Shown in pieces: positions 43,885 through 53,005 of a stretch of DNA of 64,000 nucleotides; within the stretch, counting starts at the first letter, position 1, and every line of letters starts with the position of its first letter. Both the position numbers and the translations under genes were made by a program. The notes below the pieces were generated by a model, which saw nothing but the letters and a program-made list of their open reading frames with translations, had not been told where the DNA came from and did not search any database. The DNA lies in the NCBI RefSeq assembly GCF_018860705.1, contig NZ_JAHKQA010000021.1:1-64000 (forward strand). The letters run 5' to 3'. The DNA comes from Citreicella sp. C3M06 (lineage in GTDB: Bacteria; Pseudomonadota; Alphaproteobacteria; Rhodobacterales; Rhodobacteraceae).

Positions 43885-44724
43885 ATGTTCCTCAACCCGA
43901 TCCAATGGCCCGAAGGCCGCCCCGTTGCCGCCTGCGTCAGCTTCGACATCGATGCCGACAGCCTGATCCGCTGCGCCCGGCCCGAGGATGCCGAGCTGCG
44001 GCTTCAGCCGATCTCGATGGGTCGTTACGGGCCAACCGTCGCGGTGCCGCGCATCCTTGAGACCTATCGCCGGTTCGGCCTGCGCCAGACCTTTTTCATG
44101 CCGGCCTGGGTGATGCAGAACTACCCCGACACGGTCGAGGCGATCCTCAAGGACGGGCACGAGATCGGCCATCATTCGTGGTGCCACGAAGACCCGATGA
44201 GCCATTCCGACGCCCATGAGGCCGAGCTGTTCGAACGCGCGCTCGAGGTGCATGTGGCGATGACCGGGCGCAAGCCGCGCGGCTACCGCGCGCCGGTCTA
44301 TTCGATCACCCCCGCCATGGTGGACCGGCTGATCGCCCATGGCTTCCTGTACGACAGCTCGATGATGGCCGACGATCTGCCCTATCTCGTGCAGAGCGAA
44401 CGGGGCAGCCTGATCGAGATGCCGCCGCATTGGGGCACCGACGACTGGCCGCCCTTTGCCCATTTCGCCGAGATCGATTACCTGATGCCGGTGCGCGCGC
44501 CATCCGACGGCATTCGCGCCTTTGCCGAGGAATTCGACGCCATGCTCGAGGCGGGCGGCTTCTGGATGCCGGTGCTGCACCCGTTCCTGACCGGTCGGCT
44601 GGCGCGCTGGCGCGAGATGGAAAAGCTGCTGGAGCGGGTGGTGGCCAGCGGCGCATGGCTGGCCCCGTTGGAAGACATCGCCGCTCATGCCGCCGCGCAG
44701 CCGCTGCGCCTTGAGGCGATCTGA
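43885..44724 (+). CDS. Polysaccharide deacetylase-family protein
   Basis: This 279-aa NodB-fold deacetylase has the acidic motif SFDID (about 19-23, with the expected base and metal aspartates), the metal motif HHSWCH with His97 and His101, and GYRAPVYSIT near 131-140. The absence of a signal peptide suggests a cytoplasmic enzyme of the allantoinase/peptidoglycan deacetylase-like subclass, which often acts on small cyclic amides. It follows a TetR gene in the same direction. Confidence 0.85.
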   Translation: MFLNPIQWPEGRPVAACVSFDIDADSLIRCARPEDAELRLQPISMGRYGPTVAVPRILETYRRFGLRQTFFMPAWVMQNYPDTVEAILKDGHEIGHHSWCHEDPMSHSDAHEAELFERALEVHVAMTGRKPRGYRAPVYSITPAMVDRLIAHGFLYDSSMMADDLPYLVQSERGSLIEMPPHWGTDDWPPFAHFAEIDYLMPVRAPSDGIRAFAEEFDAMLEAGGFWMPVLHPFLTGRLARWREMEKLLERVVASGAWLAPLEDIAAHAAAQPLRLEAI

Positions 44725-44728
44725 GCCA

Positions 44729-44757
44729 CCGCCCGCAATGGGCGGGGCAAACCCCGC
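44729..44757 (+). terminator. Mutually exclusive hairpins after the deacetylase gene
   Basis: CCGCCC (44729-44734) pairs with GGGCGG (44740-44745), or GCGGGG (44742-44747) pairs with CCCCGC (44752-44757). The two share bases and cannot form together. The second could end the deacetylase message or affect the downstream PagL-like gene. Confidence 0.4.
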
Positions 44758-44823
44758 TGGCAGCGCTGGACTTCACCGGCGATCTCGGCCATCCCTGTCC
44801 CGAATATCTGACCGGAGGACGAC

Positions 44824-45345
44824 ATGGCAGACGGAACCTTTGCAGTCTTGATGCTCATTGCAGGGCTGACCGACATGGGCGTGAACCACTGTGGCACCGC
44901 CTCGGGCTGCGTTGGCGCGGGCGATGTGGCACCGCGCGTGGCCTTTTCGGCGGGCAGCTCGCTGGAGCGCCGCGCCGATACGGGCGCCGAAGCCTATCTG
45001 CGCTACGATCTGAGCCGCACCATCGGCCCGTTCGGGCAGGCGATTGGCCTGTCGCTGGGCGAGGAAAGCGGCGCATGGGCGGGCTATGGCCTGACATGGG
45101 GCACCGGTCTCGGCAACTCACCCTTTTACACCGAGTTGCACGTGATGCCGGGGCTGTACGCCGCCTCCGACAGCTTTGATCTGGGTGGTCCGATCGAATT
45201 TCGTTCGGGAATCGAACTGGGCTACGAGGCGGACAATGGCTGGCGCTACGCGCTCAGCTACGATCATCGCTCGAACGCGCAGATCTACGACAACAACCCT
45301 GGCATCGAAACGGTGCAGTTCCGGGTGTCGATGCCGATCCGCTAG
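44824..45345 (+). CDS. PagL-like lipid A 3-O-deacylase (acyloxyacyl hydrolase)
   Basis: This 173-aa protein ends in alternating beta strands typical of a small outer-membrane barrel. Near the end, DHRSNAQIYDNNPGIE contains His148, Ser150 and Glu162. The spacing His+2 Ser+12 Glu is exactly that of the PagL triad (His126, Ser128, Glu140 in Pseudomonas). PagL removes the 3-position acyl chain from lipid A. The N-terminus is hydrophobic (about 5-16) but lacks basic residues and has two cysteines, so the signal peptide is unusual. GGAGG supports the ATG, and an in-frame stop just upstream rules out a longer start. It convergently overlaps the next gene by four bases. Confidence 0.75.
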   Translation: MADGTFAVLMLIAGLTDMGVNHCGTASGCVGAGDVAPRVAFSAGSSLERRADTGAEAYLRYDLSRTIGPFGQAIGLSLGEESGAWAGYGLTWGTGLGNSPFYTELHVMPGLYAASDSFDLGGPIEFRSGIELGYEADNGWRYALSYDHRSNAQIYDNNPGIETVQFRVSMPIR

Positions 45346-46028
45346 GACTGGCTCAGGCGCGATTGCCGCAACCGCTGCAACGCGCCATTCCGGATCGCCA
45401 GCGGGTGCACCACGCCGATCTGCGCGGGCACCTCGGGCAGGTTCAAAAGGCGCGCAATCGCCAGCCGGTGCGCGCCGCCCCCCGCCCGCATCGGCGTGCC
45501 GTCGCGGGTGATATGCACAAAGATGCCGCCATGCTCGCGGCGGAAATAATCGGGCAGCTCGACCTTCGCCAGCAGCCGCCCGCGGGCGCGGGTTTCCTCG
45601 TAAAGCCGGTCAAGGGCGGCATAGCGCGCCAGCAGGTCTTCGCGCGTGGCGCAATCGTCGGGCACATGCCCGGCCTCGATTTCCTTCAGCAGTCTTTCGA
45701 ACAGCGGCGTGTCTTCCCAGCGCACACCGTCGTTGAAATGCATCGCGATGCTGACATATTTGGAATCATCCCTCAGCGGTACAAGCGACAGATCCCAGTC
45801 GCCGTCCATGATCATGCCGCTGTGCCGCCGCCTGCGGCGCGGACCCCGTCCGGCGGCGCTCTGCATCATCGCATTGGGGTCGACATAGACGCATTCGTCG
45901 GACCGGGGCGCATCGGGGCCATAGCGCCGCACGTTCAGCCAGTCGCGCACAGCCTTGCGCGGCACATGGGCCCGCAGATCGCGCAGCCAGTTGACCGGGT
46001 GCAGGGTGGGGTGATCGGCGAAAGCCAT
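45342..46028 (-). CDS. ParB-like N-terminal-domain protein, function unknown
   Basis: This 228-aa protein has a motif GGGAHRLAIARLLNLPEVPAQIGVVH near its C-terminal third, resembling the GxHR segment of ParB/Srx-like nucleotide-binding folds. The middle contains an arginine-rich patch GRGPRRRRRHSG. No HTH or membrane segment is seen. Start at 46028 is preferred because GGAGG lies eight bases upstream; an ATG five codons earlier is possible. It overlaps the PagL-like stop by four bases on the opposite strand. It is probably a stand-alone ParB-like domain of unknown substrate. Confidence 0.6.
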   Translation of the reverse strand: MAFADHPTLHPVNWLRDLRAHVPRKAVRDWLNVRRYGPDAPRSDECVYVDPNAMMQSAAGRGPRRRRRHSGMIMDGDWDLSLVPLRDDSKYVSIAMHFNDGVRWEDTPLFERLLKEIEAGHVPDDCATREDLLARYAALDRLYEETRARGRLLAKVELPDYFRREHGGIFVHITRDGTPMRAGGGAHRLAIARLLNLPEVPAQIGVVHPLAIRNGALQRLRQSRLSQS

Positions 46029-46094
46029 GCGCGGCGCCTCCATGACGGTTCGATGACAATCATGTAACGCCAGTGCTGCATTTTCAAGTCGCGC

Positions 46095-47285
46095 TCAGCG
46101 GGATGTTGCGCTCTGGGCGATATGGCGGCCACAGGCCGCGCCCGAAGACCATGCCCATTGGAAGTTGTACCCGCCGAGCCAGCCGGTCACGTCCACCGCC
46201 TCGCCAATGGCAAAAAGCCCCGGCACCGTCTTTGCCTCCATGGTTTTCGACGACAGCGCGTCGGTGGAAATTCCGCCAAGGGTGACCTCGGCGGTGCGGT
46301 AGCCCTCGGTGCCCTGCGGGCGCAGATCCCATGATTTGAGCGCCTGCACCAGCGCATCGACGCGCCGATCCGACAGATCGCCGATATTGCCCGACAGATC
46401 GATTTCCTGCGCCAGCAATGGCACGAGGCGCGCGGGAAGGGGGCCTTGCAGCTCGCTGACAAGGGCGCGCCGCCCGCGGCTGCGTCGTGCCTCGTGCAGC
46501 AAGGCGCTAAGGTCGGTGCCGGGCAGCAGATCGACCTGCACCGGCTCGCCCTCATGCCAGTAGCTCGACAGTTGAAGTACCGCTGGCCCGGAGAGACCGC
46601 GATGGGTGAACAGCATCGCCTCGTCAAATCCGGCGCGCTCGTTGAACATCCGCACCGGCAGCGACAGCCCGGCAAGCGTGGCAAACCGGCCATCGGCGAA
46701 CGTAAACGGCACTAGCCCCGGCCGTTGCGGCACCAGATCAAGCCCGAAACGCCGCGCAATATCACAGGCAAGCCCGCTCGCGCCCATTTTCGGAATCGAT
46801 CGGCCGCCGGTGGCCAGTACCAGATTGCGCGCGCTGACGCTGCGCCGCGCGCCCTCGCGTTCAAGCACCGCAGTGAAGCGCGCCCCATCATGCGACAGAT
46901 CGACCAGCGCGGTGCGCAGCCACAGCTCGGCCCCGGCGGCGGTCATCTCGTGGCGCAGCATGTCGACAATCTGCGTCGCCTTGCCATCGCAGAACAGCTG
47001 GCCCAGCGTCTTTTCATGCCACGCGATGCCGTGGCGCGAGACCAGCTCGATGAAATCCCACTGAGTATACCGGGCAAGCGCGGACTTGGCGAAATGCGGA
47101 TTCTGCGACAGGAAACAGCCCGGCTCGACACCAAGGTTGGTGAAATTGCACCGCCCGCCACCAGAGATGCGGATCTTCTCTCCCGGCGCCTTGGCATGGT
47201 CGATCACCACCGTACCCGGCCCGGCATGGGCGGCACACATCATGCCGGCGGCCCCGGCTCCAAGGATCAGCGTCTCAATCTGCAT
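46095..47285 (-). CDS. FAD-dependent oxidoreductase (HI0933/BaiN family)
   Basis: This 396-aa flavoprotein has an N-terminal Rossmann motif ILGAGAAGMMCAAHAG, the basic KIRISGGGRCNFTN loop near 37-50 characteristic of the HI0933-like family, and a closing FAIGEAVDVTGWLGGYNFQWAWSSG near the end. The family includes BaiN-like reductases. The substrate cannot be told. It ends just before the ParB-like gene. Confidence 0.88.
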   Translation of the reverse strand: MQIETLILGAGAAGMMCAAHAGPGTVVIDHAKAPGEKIRISGGGRCNFTNLGVEPGCFLSQNPHFAKSALARYTQWDFIELVSRHGIAWHEKTLGQLFCDGKATQIVDMLRHEMTAAGAELWLRTALVDLSHDGARFTAVLEREGARRSVSARNLVLATGGRSIPKMGASGLACDIARRFGLDLVPQRPGLVPFTFADGRFATLAGLSLPVRMFNERAGFDEAMLFTHRGLSGPAVLQLSSYWHEGEPVQVDLLPGTDLSALLHEARRSRGRRALVSELQGPLPARLVPLLAQEIDLSGNIGDLSDRRVDALVQALKSWDLRPQGTEGYRTAEVTLGGISTDALSSKTMEAKTVPGLFAIGEAVDVTGWLGGYNFQWAWSSGAACGRHIAQSATSR

Positions 47286-47377
47286 GTCGCCTCAGGACCA
47301 CGAAGCGCCGCGCCGTGCAAGGCCCCTCATCAATCCCGCTGCCGCGCCCGGCCGCGATGGACGGCCTGCCTCCGGCG

Positions 47378-47442
47378 GGGATATTTGGGGCCAGAAGAAA
47401 CCAAGGCGCGGCGCTTCAACTTCTTCTGGCCCGAAATATCCC
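47378..47442. repeat. Long inverted repeat with 22-base arms
   Basis: The left arm (47378-47399) begins GGGATATTT and ends CCAGAAGAA; the right arm (47421-47442) is its complement with one mismatch. The loop is 21 bases. This resembles the short repeated intergenic elements with AGAAGAA cores seen in Rhodobacteraceae genomes. It lies upstream of both divergent genes. Confidence 0.65.
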
Positions 47443-47460
47443 GGGGGGAGCGCGGAGCGC

Positions 47461-47477
47461 GGGGGGCAGCGCCCCCC
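47461..47477. repeat. GC hairpin shared with 27284-27298
   Basis: GGGGGGC-AGC-GCCCCCC, the same hairpin (one pair longer) as at 27284-27298. Together with the AGAAGAA repeats at both places this suggests one repeat family. Confidence 0.6.
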
Positions 47478-47631
47478 CAGCATGTTGGCGACCGGGCGTT
47501 GCGCCTGATGTCGTTGACGGGCCTTCCCAAGAGCGCGCTGCTTTGTTACCGTTATTTTTGCGACCCGGGCCAACCTGGGCGAAGTCAGGCAGATATACCG
47601 GCGCAGTCCGGGTTTCACGAGCGGTGATCCA

Positions 47632-48798
47632 ATGACGGAAATGGTGTACGGCACGGCTCCCGTGCGCGAGGGCGAGCCCGTTTTGCCCAAATGGTGGCGG
47701 ACGGTCGACCGTTGGTCGCTGTCCTGCGTCCTGATGTTGTTTGGCATCGGCATTCTGCTAGGGCTTGCCGCCTCGCCGCCACTGGCCGAGCGCAACGGCT
47801 TGCCGCATTTTCACTATGTTCAGAGGCAGGCGTTCTTTGGTGGCATGGCGCTTGTCGCAATGATGCTGACCTCGATGCTCTCGCCCATCGTGGTGCGGCG
47901 CGTCGCGGTGATCGGCTTTGGGCTGGCGTTCGTGGCGTTGCTCGGTCTGCCGTTTTTCGGGACTGATTTCGGAAAGGGCGCGGTGCGCTGGTATTCGGTC
48001 GGCTTTGCTTCGGTGCAGCCTTCGGAGTTTCTCAAGCCATTGTTCGTCATCATTTCCGCATGGATGATGGCCGCGAGCCAAGAGATCGGCGGACCGCCGG
48101 GGAAAAGCTGGTCTTTCGGGCTGACGATGGTCATCGTGCTGACGCTGGCCCTGCAGCCCGATTTCGGTCAGGCCTGCCTGATCCTGTTTGGATGGGGCGT
48201 GATGTGGTTTGTCGCCGGTGCGCCGATGATCATGCTGCTGGGCATGGCGGCCATGACGGTGCTGGGTGGCATGGTCGCTTATAACAGCTCGGAACATTTC
48301 GCCCGCCGCATCGACGGCTTCCTGACCCCCGATGTCGATCCGCGCACCCAGCTGGGCTATGCCACCAACGCCATTCAGGAGGGCGGATTCTTTGGGGTTG
48401 GCGTTGGCGAGGGGCAGGTGAAATGGTCGCTGCCCGACGCGCATACCGATTTCATCATTGCCGTCGCGGCCGAGGAATACGGGCTTATTCTCGTGCTGGT
48501 GATCATCGCGCTTTATGCCGTGGTCGTGGTGCGCTCTTTGCTGCGCCTGATGCGCGAGCGTGACCCGTTCATCCGCCTCGCTGGCACCGGCCTTGCGGCG
48601 ATGTTCGGGGTGCAGGCGATGATCAACATGGGCGTGGCGGTGCGCCTGTTGCCTGCAAAGGGCATGACCTTGCCCTTTGTCAGCTATGGCGGCTCGTCGC
48701 TGATCGCGGGGGGGATTGCGGTCGGCATGCTTCTGGCCTTTACCCGCTCGCGCCCGCAAGGCGAGATCGGCGAAATCCTGCGCGGCATGCGCCGCTGA
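47632..48798 (+). CDS. ftsW: Septal peptidoglycan polymerase FtsW
   Basis: This 388-aa polytopic SEDS protein has about ten membrane segments. The family motifs are present: KGAVRWYSVGFASVQPSEFLKP near 112-133, LQPDFGQACLI, and FVSYGGSSLIAGGIAVGMLLAF near 343-366. It polymerises lipid II at the septum with its PBP partner. It starts the division cluster in this window; murD and mraY, which often precede it, are not here. Confidence 0.95.
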   Translation: MTEMVYGTAPVREGEPVLPKWWRTVDRWSLSCVLMLFGIGILLGLAASPPLAERNGLPHFHYVQRQAFFGGMALVAMMLTSMLSPIVVRRVAVIGFGLAFVALLGLPFFGTDFGKGAVRWYSVGFASVQPSEFLKPLFVIISAWMMAASQEIGGPPGKSWSFGLTMVIVLTLALQPDFGQACLILFGWGVMWFVAGAPMIMLLGMAAMTVLGGMVAYNSSEHFARRIDGFLTPDVDPRTQLGYATNAIQEGGFFGVGVGEGQVKWSLPDAHTDFIIAVAAEEYGLILVLVIIALYAVVVVRSLLRLMRERDPFIRLAGTGLAAMFGVQAMINMGVAVRLLPAKGMTLPFVSYGGSSLIAGGIAVGMLLAFTRSRPQGEIGEILRGMRR

Positions 48799-48935
48799 GC
48801 GTTGCGGCGGCGAGCAGGGCTTTCCCCGCGGCGGCGAGTTGACTAGGAAAGCCCGAATTCGGGCGCTTGCGCGCCCGCTCATTCACGCAACATCTTTTCA
48901 GGTGCGGTAGGATCAGGCGAAGGCGAGGGGCTCAG

Positions 48936-50069
48936 ATGACAGAACGGTACAGGCGTCCCTTGCTTGTCATGGCGGCCGGGGGCACTGGCGGGCACATGTT
49001 TCCGGCGCAGGCGCTGGCCGAGACGCTGCTGGCCCGTGGCTGGCGCGTCAAGCTGACCACCGACGCGCGCGGGGCGCGCTACACCGGGGGCTTTCCCGAG
49101 GGCACCGAAATCGAGCAGATCGCCTCGGCCACCTTTGCGCGCGGCGGCATCGCCAGCAAGCTGGGCGTGCCGTTTCGCATTGGCTCTGGCGTGGTGCAGG
49201 CGATGCTGGGGTTTCGCCGGGACCGCCCCGACGTGGTGGTGGGCTTTGGCGGCTATCCGTCGATCCCGGCGCTGGCGGCGGCGCAGCTGATGAAGCTGCC
49301 GCGCATGATCCATGAGCAGAACGGCGTGCCCGGCCGGGTCAACGAGATCTTTGCCAAAAAGGTCGACGTGGTGGCCTGCGGCACTTGGCCGACCAAACTG
49401 CCCGAGGGCGTCGAGGCGGTGCACACCGGCAACCCGGTGCGCGGCGCGGTGCGCGAGCGCGCCGGGGCGGGCTACATCGTGCCGGGCGATTACCCGATGT
49501 CGATCCTTGTGATCGGCGGCAGTCAGGGCGCGCGCATCCTGTCCGACGTGGTGCCCCCGGCGATCGAGGCGCTTCCTGTCGAGATCCTGCGCAATCTGCG
49601 CGTCAGCCATCAGGCCCGCGACGAGGATGGCCAGCGGGTCAGCCAGTATTATCTCGACCATGCCATCGACGCCGAGGTGAAGCCGTTCTTCGATGACATC
49701 CCGGCGCGGATGTCCGAGGCGCAGCTGGTGATCTCGCGCTCGGGGGCGTCCTCGGTGGCGGATATCTCGGTGATCGGGCGCCCGTCGATCCTTGTGCCTT
49801 ACGCGGTGGCGGCGGGCGATCACCAGACGGTCAATGCGCAGGGGCTGGTCGATGCGGGCGCGGCGATCCGCATTCCCGAAAGCAAGCTGACGGTCGAGGC
49901 GATGTCTGAGGCGATTCTGGCTATTCTGAGCAACCCCGAGGGTGCGGCGCATATGGCGCATGCGGCGATGCGGATCTCGAAACCCGATGCGGCGGCGGAT
50001 CTGGCGGCGCTGGTCGAGCGGCTGGGCGGATTCGAACCAGACATGACAGCAGAGGAGGGGCAGGCATGA
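48936..50069 (+). CDS. murG: UDP-GlcNAc transferase MurG
   Basis: This 377-aa glycosyltransferase adds GlcNAc to lipid I to give lipid II. The motif [15 protein letters not shown] lies near residues 14-28, [14 protein letters not shown] near 103, [11 protein letters not shown] near 125, and the donor-site region [28 protein letters not shown] near 266-290. The start at 48936 fits family N-termini. The stop overlaps murC by four bases. Confidence 0.95.
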   Translation: MTERYRRPLLVMAAGGTGGHMFPAQALAETLLARGWRVKLTTDARGARYTGGFPEGTEIEQIASATFARGGIASKLGVPFRIGSGVVQAMLGFRRDRPDVVVGFGGYPSIPALAAAQLMKLPRMIHEQNGVPGRVNEIFAKKVDVVACGTWPTKLPEGVEAVHTGNPVRGAVRERAGAGYIVPGDYPMSILVIGGSQGARILSDVVPPAIEALPVEILRNLRVSHQARDEDGQRVSQYYLDHAIDAEVKPFFDDIPARMSEAQLVISRSGASSVADISVIGRPSILVPYAVAAGDHQTVNAQGLVDAGAAIRIPESKLTVEAMSEAILAILSNPEGAAHMAHAAMRISKPDAAADLAALVERLGGFEPDMTAEEGQA

Positions 50070-51496
50070 AACATCACAGGCACGGCGAAAGAGGCATGAT
50101 GAACGCGGCGACCAAACTTCCGGGCGATGTGGGGGCGATTCATTTCGTCGGCATCGGGGGCATCGGCATGTCGGGCATTGCCGAGGTTCTGCTGAACCAT
50201 GGCTATGTGGTGCAGGGCTCTGACCTCAAGCGCAGCAAGATCACCGAGCGGCTGGAAGAAAAGGGCGCGCTGGTGTTCGAAGGGCAGGCCGCCGAGAATC
50301 TCGCCGAGGCCGAGGTGGTGGTGATCTCCTCGGCGATCAAGCCGGGCAACCCCGAGCTGGACGAGGCGCGCCGGCGCGGTCTGCCGGTGGTGCGCCGGGC
50401 CGAGATGCTGGCCGAGCTGATGCGGCTGAAATCCAACGTCGCCGTCGCGGGTACCCACGGCAAGACCACCACCACGACCATGGTGGCGACGCTGCTGGAC
50501 GCGGGCAATTACGATCCAACGGTGATCAACGGCGGCATCATCCATGCCTATGGCTCGAACGCGCGCGTGGGGCTTGGCGAATGGATGGTGGTCGAGGCGG
50601 ATGAATCCGACGGCACCTTCAACCGGCTTCCGGCGACCATCGCCATCGTCACCAACATCGACCCCGAGCACATGGAGCACTGGGGCAGCATCGAGAACCT
50701 GCGCGACGGTTTCTACCAGTTCGTGTCGAACATTCCGTTCTACGGGCTGGCGGTGTGCTGCACCGATCACGCCGAGGTTCAGGCGCTGGTGGGGCGCGTC
50801 ACCGACCGGCGCATCACCACCTATGGCTTCAACGCGCAGGCCGATGTGCGGGCGGTGAACCTGCATTACGAAAAGGGCATCGCCAAGTTCGACATCCTGC
50901 TTCAGGCGGAAGGCGAGAAGATCGAAGGCTGCTCGCTGCCGATGCCGGGCGATCACAACGTCTCGAACGCTTTGGCGGCGGTTGCGGTGGCGCGTCATCT
51001 TGGGATGAAGCGCGAGGAAATCCGTGCGGCGCTTGCGGGGTTTGGCGGTGTCAACCGGCGCTTCACCCGCGTGGGCGAGGTCAACGGCGTGACCGTCATC
51101 GACGATTACGGCCACCATCCGGTGGAGATTTCGGCGGTGCTGAAGGCAGCGCGTCAGGCCTCCGAAGGGCGGGTGATCGCGGTGCACCAGCCACATCGCT
51201 ATTCGCGCCTGTCGAACCTGTTCGACGATTTCTGTGCCTGTTTCAACGAGGCCGATGTGGTGGCCATCGCCGAGGTCTATGCCGCTGGCGAAGACCCCAT
51301 TCCAGGGGCCTCGCGCGAAGATCTGGTGGCCGGGTTGATCCGGCACGGCCACCGGCACGCCCGCGCGATCCTCAGCGAGGACGATCTGGAACGGCTGGTG
51401 CGCGAACAGGCGCGTCCGGGCGATATGGTGGTCTGTCTCGGGGCGGGCACGATCTCGGCCTGGGCCAACAACCTGCCGGCGCGGCTTGAACGCTGA
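50066..51496 (+). CDS. murC: UDP-N-acetylmuramate-alanine ligase MurC
   Basis: This 476-aa ATP-dependent ligase adds L-alanine to UDP-MurNAc. [15 protein letters not shown] near 28-42 binds the UDP substrate and [19 protein letters not shown] near 128-146 is the ATP loop; [10 protein letters not shown] lies near 347. Start 50066 overlaps the murG stop and has GGAGG seven bases upstream; an ATG at 50099 matches the usual family N-terminus and could be the real start. Confidence 0.94.
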   Translation: MKHHRHGERGMMNAATKLPGDVGAIHFVGIGGIGMSGIAEVLLNHGYVVQGSDLKRSKITERLEEKGALVFEGQAAENLAEAEVVVISSAIKPGNPELDEARRRGLPVVRRAEMLAELMRLKSNVAVAGTHGKTTTTTMVATLLDAGNYDPTVINGGIIHAYGSNARVGLGEWMVVEADESDGTFNRLPATIAIVTNIDPEHMEHWGSIENLRDGFYQFVSNIPFYGLAVCCTDHAEVQALVGRVTDRRITTYGFNAQADVRAVNLHYEKGIAKFDILLQAEGEKIEGCSLPMPGDHNVSNALAAVAVARHLGMKREEIRAALAGFGGVNRRFTRVGEVNGVTVIDDYGHHPVEISAVLKAARQASEGRVIAVHQPHRYSRLSNLFDDFCACFNEADVVAIAEVYAAGEDPIPGASREDLVAGLIRHGHRHARAILSEDDLERLVREQARPGDMVVCLGAGTISAWANNLPARLER

Positions 51497-51559
51497 GCGC
51501 ATCCCGCAGGTCTTTCGTGCGAAAGACCTGCGCTGCTGCACCAGGGCAGGGAGCCTCTG

Positions 51560-51808
51560 ATGAGCCTGTCGCTGTTTCTTGCCTGCGCCTGGGGCATCAT
51601 TGCCAATATCATGGCGATGCTGCCGGCGCGCGACAATCACTGGCGGCGGGCCTATATCCTGATCGCGACGGGCATTCCTATCGTGCTGCTGGTTGGCTGG
51701 CAACTGGGCGGGTGGATGGCGCTGATCGTGTTGCTTGCGATGGCCAGCATCCTGCGCTGGCCGCTGCGCTACCTGCTACGCTGGATCACGGCGCGGTTTC
51801 GCCGATGA
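51560..51808 (+). CDS. DUF2484 membrane protein
   Basis: This 82-aa protein has three hydrophobic segments (about 2-20, 30-50, 50-68) and a basic C-terminal tail ([11 protein letters not shown]). A small DUF2484 protein at this place between murC and murB is seen in other Rhodobacteraceae. The role is unknown; location suggests a link to precursor synthesis or the divisome at the inner membrane. Confidence 0.8.
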   Translation: MSLSLFLACAWGIIANIMAMLPARDNHWRRAYILIATGIPIVLLVGWQLGGWMALIVLLAMASILRWPLRYLLRWITARFRR

Positions 51809-51848
51809 CGTCTTGCGAAGCGCGCGGGCGCAAGGCAAAACCTCTGCC

Positions 51849-52778
51849 ATGAGCTATCCCCAGACCCGTGGGCGCCTGACGCCCGACCGCCCGCTATCCG
51901 AGCTGACATGGCTGCGCGTTGGCGGGCCCGCCGATGCCTTGTACCAGCCTGCCGATCTGGCGGATCTTCAGGCCTTTCTTGCGGCGCTTCCAGCGCAGGT
52001 AAAGGTGTTCCCCATGGGGGTCGGCTCGAATCTCATCGTGCGCGATGGCGGGCTGCGCGCCGTGGTGATCCGCCTTGGCCGGGGCTTCAATGCCATTCAC
52101 GTCGAGGGCAGCCGCGTCACCGCCGGGGCCGCTGCGCTGGATGCGCATGTGGCGCGTAAGGCCGGGGCGGCGGGAATCGACCTGACCTTTCTGCGCACCA
52201 TTCCGGGCAGCATCGGCGGCGCGCTGCGGATGAACGCAGGGTGCTACGGCTCTTACGTTGCCGACCATCTGGTCGAGGCGCGCGCCGTCACCCGCGAGGG
52301 CGAGCTGGTCACGCTGACCCCGGCCGAGCTTGCCTTTGGTTACCGTCACAGCACGCTGCCCGATGGCTGGGTGCTGACCGAGGCGGTGTTCGAAGGCGCG
52401 CCGGGCGATCCTTCCGCGCTCGAGGCGCGCATGGCGGATCAGCTCGCCAAGCGCGATGCCACGCAGCCGACCAAGGACCGCACCGCCGGATCGACCTTTC
52501 GCAACCCCGCCGGGTTCAGCTCGACCGGGCGGGCGGATGACAGCCATGAGCTCAAGGCATGGAAGGTGATCGAGGATGCCGGGATGCGCGGCGCCGCGCA
52601 GGGCGGGGCGCAGATGAGCCCCAAGCACGCGAACTTCCTTGTGAACACCGGAGAGGCAACCGCCTATGATCTTGAATCCCTTGGCGAGGAAGTGAGAAAA
52701 AGGGTTTTCCAACACAGCGGAATACAGCTAGAGTGGGAAATCATGAGGGTCGGTGAACTGGCCCTTGGCCGGTCCTGA
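51849..52778 (+). CDS. murB: UDP-N-acetylenolpyruvoylglucosamine reductase MurB
   Basis: This 309-aa FAD enzyme reduces the enolpyruvyl group to the lactyl group of UDP-MurNAc. [19 protein letters not shown] near 60-78 and [19 protein letters not shown] near 116-134 bind FAD, and the proton-donor serine lies in [10 protein letters not shown] near 215. The chosen start [10 protein letters not shown] fits the family; an upstream in-frame ATG would read through DUF2484 sequence out of frame. Confidence 0.95.
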   Translation: MSYPQTRGRLTPDRPLSELTWLRVGGPADALYQPADLADLQAFLAALPAQVKVFPMGVGSNLIVRDGGLRAVVIRLGRGFNAIHVEGSRVTAGAAALDAHVARKAGAAGIDLTFLRTIPGSIGGALRMNAGCYGSYVADHLVEARAVTREGELVTLTPAELAFGYRHSTLPDGWVLTEAVFEGAPGDPSALEARMADQLAKRDATQPTKDRTAGSTFRNPAGFSSTGRADDSHELKAWKVIEDAGMRGAAQGGAQMSPKHANFLVNTGEATAYDLESLGEEVRKRVFQHSGIQLEWEIMRVGELALGRS

Positions 52779-52937
52779 GGGGCGGCCAACTCCGAGGTCG
52801 GACAACCGGCCCGTCTGCGCGCAGGCGCAGCCCGAGCAGGGCACCATATCGTTCCGGGGCTGACCCGGTGGCCGTGACTATGCGGCCCAACATGTGGCGG
52901 AGTCCGGGTAAACCGGGCCTGACCGACTGAGAATACC

Positions 52938-52983
52938 GGGGGCATACCCCCGAAGGGCATAAAAACAAGAGGGCGAAGCCCTC
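52938..52983 (+). terminator. Tandem hairpins between murB and ddl
   Basis: GGGGG-CATA-CCCCC (52938-52951) and GAGGGC-GAA-GCCCTC (52969-52983) lie in the 227-base gap before ddl. Neither has a T-tract. The second ends 22 bases before the ddl start, so it may affect translation or act as a partial terminator. Confidence 0.45.
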
Positions 52984-53005
52984 GAGAATCAAGGCGGTTT
53001 TGGGG

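Larger units (their letters stand above)
47286..47631. other. Intergenic region before ftsW
   Basis: A 346-base gap holding the inverted-repeat element (47378-47442) and the GC hairpin (47461-47477). The rest should hold the ftsW promoter. I see no supported gene. Confidence 0.6.
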
